Below are positions 60,192 to 64,000 of a stretch of 64,000 nt of DNA, one piece after another. The translations under genes were made by a program, and so were the position numbers. This stretch comes from an uncultured Cellvibrionales bacterium (GTDB lineage Bacteria; Pseudomonadota; Gammaproteobacteria; Pseudomonadales; Cellvibrionaceae): positions 1 through 64,000 of the forward strand of contig CAJWBQ010000004.1 of the NCBI GenBank assembly GCA_913020115.1. The letters run 5' to 3'. The notes beneath the pieces are model-generated. The model saw only the letters and a program-made list of their open reading frames with translations. It did no database searches and was not told where the DNA came from. Position 1 is the stretch's first letter, and every line of letters starts with the position of its first letter.

Positions 60192-61082
60192 TTAGACTAC
60201 CAACAGTAAAATCAAAACGCTCAAAGCAATAGCGGCCAAACCAAAATATTCTTTCAAGGTGATTTTCTCTCTAAAGATGAAATGGGTAATCAACACCGAA
60301 AACAAAATTTCTATCTGCCCCAAGGATCTTACCAGCGCTGCATTTTCGTAGGTCATAGCGGTATACCAACCGATAGAACCTAGAGCGCTACTGGCACCCA
60401 CAAAAATCGCCAAAGGAAGCTGTTGCCTAATTTTTTTAAACTGATTCACGTCTCTAAGTGTAATGTAGATCAAACACACTATTGTTTGCACGACGACCGT
60501 ATAAGCTAGGGTGTAAGCCGCATTTTGTATGAAAGAAAAACTCAAGCTAATACTAGCCTGCCGCAGCCAGAGTGCGGTGAACGCAAAGCATACGCCTGAC
60601 AATAAACCATAGGCTATTCCCCGCCCCTCAATTGGAGTTCCCCTCACCGGAGCACTTAAAACTACAATGCCAAGTACCGCCAGTAGCACCGCCAGCCAGG
60701 CATACCAAGAGAGAAAGGCGCTAAAAAAAATCACACCAAAGATCGCAGTTTGGATTACTTCAGTTTTAGAAAATATTGTCGCGACAGCAAAATTCCGAAG
60801 TGCCATAGCTTTTACTAAAAAAAATGTCGCTAGTATCTGAGCAATACTGCCTAAAGACGCGTAGGTGTAAAATTCAGGTAGGCTTGAAAAAGAGGGTAAA
60901 GAGCCCTTAATGTTTCCATCCATCACCATGGACAGATAGACAATCGCAATGGGCACTCCAAACAGATAGCGCACTAAAGTAGTGGCCATTGGGCTCAAGA
61001 ACATGGAAAGCTTCTTTTGCCCAGCGGTGCGTATGGACTGCATAAATGCAGCCATCAAGGTAAAAATAATCCACGCTTCCAT
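60192..61082 (-). CDS. EamA/DMT-family transporter (second)
   Basis: A 296-residue inner-membrane protein with ten helices: WIIFTLMAAFMQSIRTAGQKKLSMFLSP, then VRYLFGVPIAIVYLSMVMDG, and a second EamA copy from IAYGLLSGVCFAFTALWLRQA to KITLKEYFGLAAIALSVLILLLVV. It is not the duplicate of the 58547 gene; sequence likeness is only that of the family. The substrate is unknown. It is monocistronic, 117 bases downstream of the NTF2-like gene on the same strand. Confidence 0.88.
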   Translation of the reverse strand: MEAWIIFTLMAAFMQSIRTAGQKKLSMFLSPMATTLVRYLFGVPIAIVYLSMVMDGNIKGSLPSFSSLPEFYTYASLGSIAQILATFFLVKAMALRNFAVATIFSKTEVIQTAIFGVIFFSAFLSWYAWLAVLLAVLGIVVLSAPVRGTPIEGRGIAYGLLSGVCFAFTALWLRQASISLSFSFIQNAAYTLAYTVVVQTIVCLIYITLRDVNQFKKIRQQLPLAIFVGASSALGSIGWYTAMTYENAALVRSLGQIEILFSVLITHFIFREKITLKEYFGLAAIALSVLILLLVV

Positions 61083-61199
61083 GACCGTGCTCCAAGGAAT
61101 TCAGCTCAGTCTGGATTACAATTTCACATAAATAAAATGAATAATACTTATTCTTTGAATTCCATTATGGAATGCGTAGCGCCTGGCAGTAATAAATAA

Positions 61200-61613
61200 T
61201 TATTCAGCCGTTTTTCCGGCCTTCATAGCTTCCAACATTGCACCCATTTGAGCATGAACCATTTGCACAGCTTTGAGTGGGCGCAACATGACTTTAAATT
61301 CGGTGACTAATCCTTCGTCGTTCCATTCAATCATGTCAACACCATTAACAAAGATACCGTCCATTACCGTTTCAAATTCCAAAACCGCACGGTTGCCGCA
61401 ATCAAAAGTGCGAACGTATTTAAAGGTATCGTTACCAATAGTTTTTGACGCTGCCATCAGATAAGCCATGGTGATCATCTTGCCCTTTTGAGGTGTGTGC
61501 ACAACAGGACTGATCATTACTGCATCATCGTCAAGCAGCTTTGCCAAATCTTCTTGCCCGTGCCCACTTTCAACCATATCCATCCAGTTTTGTAGATTCG
61601 CTTGGTAAGCCAT
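61200..61613 (-). CDS. NTF2-like / SnoaL-like protein
   Basis: A 137-residue protein with the cone-shaped NTF2-like fold signature: AYQANLQNWMDMVESGHGQEDLAKLLDDDAVMISPVV at the N-terminus, and FDCGNRAVLEFETVMDGIFVNGVDMIEWNDEGLVTEFKVMLRPLKAVQMVH at the end. Such proteins act as small isomerases, cyclases or dehydratases, or as ligand-binding proteins. No active site can be assigned with confidence. It points away from the SDR gene and towards the EamA gene. Confidence 0.85.
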   Translation of the reverse strand: MAYQANLQNWMDMVESGHGQEDLAKLLDDDAVMISPVVHTPQKGKMITMAYLMAASKTIGNDTFKYVRTFDCGNRAVLEFETVMDGIFVNGVDMIEWNDEGLVTEFKVMLRPLKAVQMVHAQMGAMLEAMKAGKTAE

Positions 61614-61947
61614 TTTTGTCTCTCTCTCGTTTCGTTTTTATGGCCGGTGTAAACTTGTGCATTATCGCATCGAGTATATCCGGTGAATCTTTTGATTGTG
61701 ACTGCGCGGTCACGCAAGGAAAGGCTTTATCACCCACTTGCACCACTCAGCCCGCAACACTTTACCCTCTCAGCGCTAAGTTTTAAAACACTCTTTATCA
61801 ACTTAGATAATTTTCTACGTTGCATGTAAAGCTTGCCACCAGTAGCATTGTCAGCCGCAAATATAACAAGCTTATCAGCGAACCTGTGTTTATGGGCTGG
61901 TAAGGGAAGGCATGGGTATTATTCAATTTTTAGCGAGAGACATTAGA
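61614..61947. other. gap of about 330 bp between NTF2-like and SDR genes
   Basis: The two genes are divergent, so promoters for both should lie here. I see no palindrome or credible small gene. An 81-codon open frame at 61541-61786 overlaps the NTF2-like gene on the other strand and has no ribosome site. Confidence 0.4.
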
Positions 61948-62715
61948 ATGGTAGATTATCAGAATCAAGTTGTTATGATCACAGGCGCCAGCGGTGGTCT
62001 CGGGGCAGAAGCGGCACAACAGTTTGGCGAACAGGGAGCAAAATTGGCGATTAGCGATATTAACGCTGAAAAACTAGCCATTACCGCGTCAGCTTTAGAA
62101 GCCAAGGGCTATGAAGTTTTCTCAATCGTCTGCGACGTAACAAATGAAGTTCAAGTTAAAGCATTTGTTGATGGTTGCATTGAAAAATTTGGCAGGATCG
62201 ACGCTGCCATTAATAACGCGGGTATTGATCCCGCTCACGCACTACTGGCCGACACCACTCTAGAAGATTTCCAGCGGACCATGGACATCAACGTCAAGGG
62301 TGTCTTTTTGTGTATGAAATACCAAATACCTAAGATGGTTGCCCAGAAAAGTGGCGCCATTTGTAACATCGCTTCCGTTGCAGGTGTTGTAGGGGCGCCT
62401 TCAATGTCAGCATACGCTGCAAGCAAGCATGCCGTTATCGGACTCACGAAGTCCGCGTCTTATGAATATGGAAGGCATAAAGTTCGCGTCAACTGTGTCT
62501 GCCCTTTCATAACGATGACCGACATGTTTGAACAGACCCTAGCCCTGGCGCCCAATCGTGAAGAAGCTATTGTAAATCTCACTAGAGCGGCCGGCCTTAA
62601 GCGCCCTGCGCAACCAGAAGAAATCGTTCAGGCAATGTTATTCGCATGTGACAAGAAGAACTCTTATATGACGGGACATGAACTGATCGTTGATGGTGGT
62701 TTGACCGCAATCTAA
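61948..62715 (+). CDS. short-chain dehydrogenase/reductase
   Basis: A classical SDR of 255 residues. The cofactor motif is TGASGGLG, with NNAG (AAINNAGIDPAHA), the Ser in IASVAGVVGAPSMSAYAASKHA, and the catalytic YxxxK as YAASK. The C-terminal VDGGLTAI is the usual end. I chose ATG 61948, which begins the family sequence; ATG 61912 has a better ribosome site (AAGGGAAGG) and would add 12 residues. The substrate is unknown. Downstream genes are a convergent regulator and an aminotransferase. Confidence 0.93.
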   Translation: MVDYQNQVVMITGASGGLGAEAAQQFGEQGAKLAISDINAEKLAITASALEAKGYEVFSIVCDVTNEVQVKAFVDGCIEKFGRIDAAINNAGIDPAHALLADTTLEDFQRTMDINVKGVFLCMKYQIPKMVAQKSGAICNIASVAGVVGAPSMSAYAASKHAVIGLTKSASYEYGRHKVRVNCVCPFITMTDMFEQTLALAPNREEAIVNLTRAAGLKRPAQPEEIVQAMLFACDKKNSYMTGHELIVDGGLTAI

Positions 62716-62724
62716 GATCTCTCT

Positions 62725-62761
62725 CTTCATGCCTTTTGACAGGGCAGCTATGGGCATGAAG
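62725..62761. terminator. hairpin between convergent SDR and YheO-like genes
   Basis: CTTCATGCC and GGCATGAAG form a perfect nine-pair stem with a 19-base loop. No T-run. It lies in the 83-base gap between convergent stops. Confidence 0.5.
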
Positions 62762-62798
62762 ATTCAACTTGATCTGTTTATCGGCTAACTCACTGACT

Positions 62799-63437
62799 CT
62801 AGTTTTTCTTAATATCCCGCAGGTACTTGAACACTGTCGCCCGCCCCATGTTAAGCACGCTGGCAACATAATTAGGCGCGCTTTTGCCTTTAAATGCCCC
62901 CTCCTCATAGAGAGCTTCCACAAGCTGTCGTTTATTCACATGAGTAAGGATCGAAATGCTGAGGCACTGCTCTTTCAACCAAGCGTGAATAAAGGTATTA
63001 ATACGCTCCTGCCAGTCATCGTGGAACAGTATCTCGGGCTGCGGTATCACTTTATTTCCCGACAGTAGTATGTCGAGCATGTCTTTGGCAGCTTCGAACG
63101 CTGAGATGCGCATATTAATACAAAGCATGCCCACCGCCTCGCCATCATCGTTGCGAAGCACAATACTGGTGGAGCGAATATTCTGCCCGTCCCAGTTTAA
63201 TTTTTCATAGGGTCCAATAACCTTGTCTGTAGGCGAAAAAGCTACATCGTCCAAGGAAGACGGGTCGCCTAAGCGTCGTTTGGAGATATTGTTAGCAATA
63301 TACACAACGCTCTGGCTGCCCAATTCATGGATAATAACCTCGACATAACCTGAAAAAAGTAAGGCTATACCATCCGCTACAGCACTATAGCGCTCGACCA
63401 ATAGGGTGCTACTTTTTGACTGACTATTTTTTGGCAT
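62799..63437 (-). CDS. YheO/DauR-type transcriptional regulator (PAS-like plus HTH)
   Basis: A 212-residue protein. The N-terminal YheO-like PAS domain includes LLVERYSAVADGIALLFSGYVEVIIHEL, then RSTSIVLRNDDGEAVGMLCINM. The C-terminal helix-turn-helix is KRQLVEALYEEGAFKGKSAPNYVASVLNMGRATVFKYLRDIKK. This matches E. coli YheO and the DauR group; DauR of Pseudomonas controls D-arginine catabolism. I chose ATG 63437; ATG 63506 is preceded by AAAGGGGGG and would add 23 residues, and is a real alternative. It is divergent from a PLP-dependent aminotransferase gene, a likely target. Confidence 0.87.
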   Translation of the reverse strand: MPKNSQSKSSTLLVERYSAVADGIALLFSGYVEVIIHELGSQSVVYIANNISKRRLGDPSSLDDVAFSPTDKVIGPYEKLNWDGQNIRSTSIVLRNDDGEAVGMLCINMRISAFEAAKDMLDILLSGNKVIPQPEILFHDDWQERINTFIHAWLKEQCLSISILTHVNKRQLVEALYEEGAFKGKSAPNYVASVLNMGRATVFKYLRDIKKN

Positions 63438-63594
63438 CGGGTCTTCATCTACAATTTGAAGAATACATATTGACTGATGAAGACTAAAAAGTCTACCATA
63501 GACCATCAAGTGCCCCCCCTTTATTCTCCAAAATCGCAATCACGAACACTCGTGGCGTGCTGCGGGGACTAAAAATTGACAGCTGGAGCCTCAC

Positions 63595-64000
63595 ATGAAG
63601 ATCAAAGAGTTTGGCGTTGAAGTTTGGATGAATGAATACGAAAACCACTGCATTCACAATTTGGCTGAAACCTGTGTCGAGTCACTAACCTTAGAGCAAC
63701 TCCTAGAAATTGCCGGTAAAAAAGAAACCATACTGGATGAATTATTGCCGATTAAGCTAGCCTATGGCGCCATAGAAGGCTCCGATCGACTGCGCGATCA
63801 GGTTTCAACACTCTACAGCAAGCAGTCACGGGAGAACGTTCTAATAAGCCACGGCGCTATCGGAGCCAATGCGCTGGTTCATTCCACGCTAGTTTCTCCT
63901 GGCGATCGTGTTATCTCTGTACTGCCCACCTACCAACAACATTATTCAATACCGGAAAGTTTTGGGGCAGATGTTCAGATCTTAAAGTTAAGGGAAGAAA
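63595..64000 (+). CDS. PLP-dependent aminotransferase, class I/II fold (N-terminal part)
   Basis: The first 135 codons are in the window. The protein begins MKIKEFGVEVWMNEYENHCI, then LAYGAIEGSDRLRDQVSTLYSKQSRENVLISHGAIGANALVHSTLVSPGDRVISVLPTYQQHYSIP. The GAIGANALV and PTYQQHY parts match the cofactor- and substrate-binding region of aspartate-aminotransferase-fold enzymes. It is of the type annotated as capreomycidine-synthase-like or cystathionine/aminotransferase class I/II. The cofactor-binding lysine lies beyond the window. GGAG stands about nine bases before the ATG. It is divergent from the YheO-like regulator, which suggests amino-acid catabolism. Confidence 0.83.
   Translation, partial: MKIKEFGVEVWMNEYENHCIHNLAETCVESLTLEQLLEIAGKKETILDELLPIKLAYGAIEGSDRLRDQVSTLYSKQSRENVLISHGAIGANALVHSTLVSPGDRVISVLPTYQQHYSIPESFGADVQILKLREE

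Noticed and set aside
1-64000. Search by eye for CRISPR arrays, insertion sequences, tRNA and rRNA genes, and prophage genes
   Set aside because: No regularly spaced repeats, transposases, cloverleaf genes or phage structural proteins were seen; a computed tRNA or repeat scan could still find something short.

Overview
The window looks like a chromosomal segment of a free-living, probably marine gammaproteobacterium. I infer this from moderate G+C, a large Oar-like TonB-dependent receptor, an ETF / ETF-quinone oxidoreductase locus next to DUF2788 and DUF1285 genes, a MipA-DUF3019-two-component operon, and a fused ATP sulfurylase/APS kinase beside an SLC13-type permease. An affiliation near Cellvibrionales or Alteromonadales is plausible, but I cannot prove it from sequence alone. 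I saw no rRNA, tRNA, insertion sequence, prophage or CRISPR array.

Region 1 (1-11796) is a nucleoside/deoxynucleoside utilisation locus. It holds the 5' end of a NupC-type transporter, cytidine deaminase, an Oar-like TonB-dependent receptor, a LacI-family regulator, and an operon of thymidine phosphorylase (deoA), deoxyribose-phosphate aldolase (deoC), a two-domain aldehyde dehydrogenase of the ALDH16 type, and a lipoprotein of the endonuclease/exonuclease/phosphatase superfamily. A shared motif with core TTAAWCGTT occurs in all three main intergenic regions and is the likely operator of the LacI-type protein.

Region 2 (11797-26684) is an almost complete purine-ring degradation island: malate synthase G, a RutR-like TetR regulator, then xdhA-xdhB-xdhC-allB-alc-uraD-uraH-allA-guaD-puuD, most with overlapping start and stop codons, followed by a phosphoribosyltransferase. 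Together they convert guanine to xanthine, urate, 5-hydroxyisourate, OHCU, allantoin, allantoate, ureidoglycolate and glyoxylate plus urea; malate synthase can take the glyoxylate into central metabolism. Motifs TTGAC-N6-GTCAA, very like the RutR consensus, lie upstream of the regulator and of xdhA. Another lies in the TonB-receptor promoter region, directly beside a LacI-type site. This suggests that one outer-membrane receptor is wired into both the nucleoside and the purine regulons.

Region 3 (26785-38459) holds a double-receiver histidine kinase, sulfate activation and uptake genes, the periplasmic protease Prc, a hybrid kinase with an apparently degenerate ATPase domain, an ECF sigma factor / DUF3619 / DUF3106 operon, and a small DUF2788 membrane protein. 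Region 4 (38554-45428) has etfBA divergent from ETF-QO, a DUF1285/DUF4823 pair, a TetR regulator, an unknown small protein and a potassium channel. Region 5 (45429-55346) has a possible small RNA, a YegD-type Hsp70, a secreted beta-propeller lipoprotein, the MipA/DUF3019/OmpR/kinase operon, a glycerophosphodiesterase and an M20 peptidase. Region 6 (55653-64000) carries a DUF6351 alpha/beta-hydrolase-like protein, a MarR regulator divergent from an EamA exporter with two copies of a palindrome between them, an NmrA-like reductase, a second EamA protein, an NTF2-like protein, an SDR dehydrogenase, a YheO-type regulator and the 5' part of a PLP-dependent aminotransferase.
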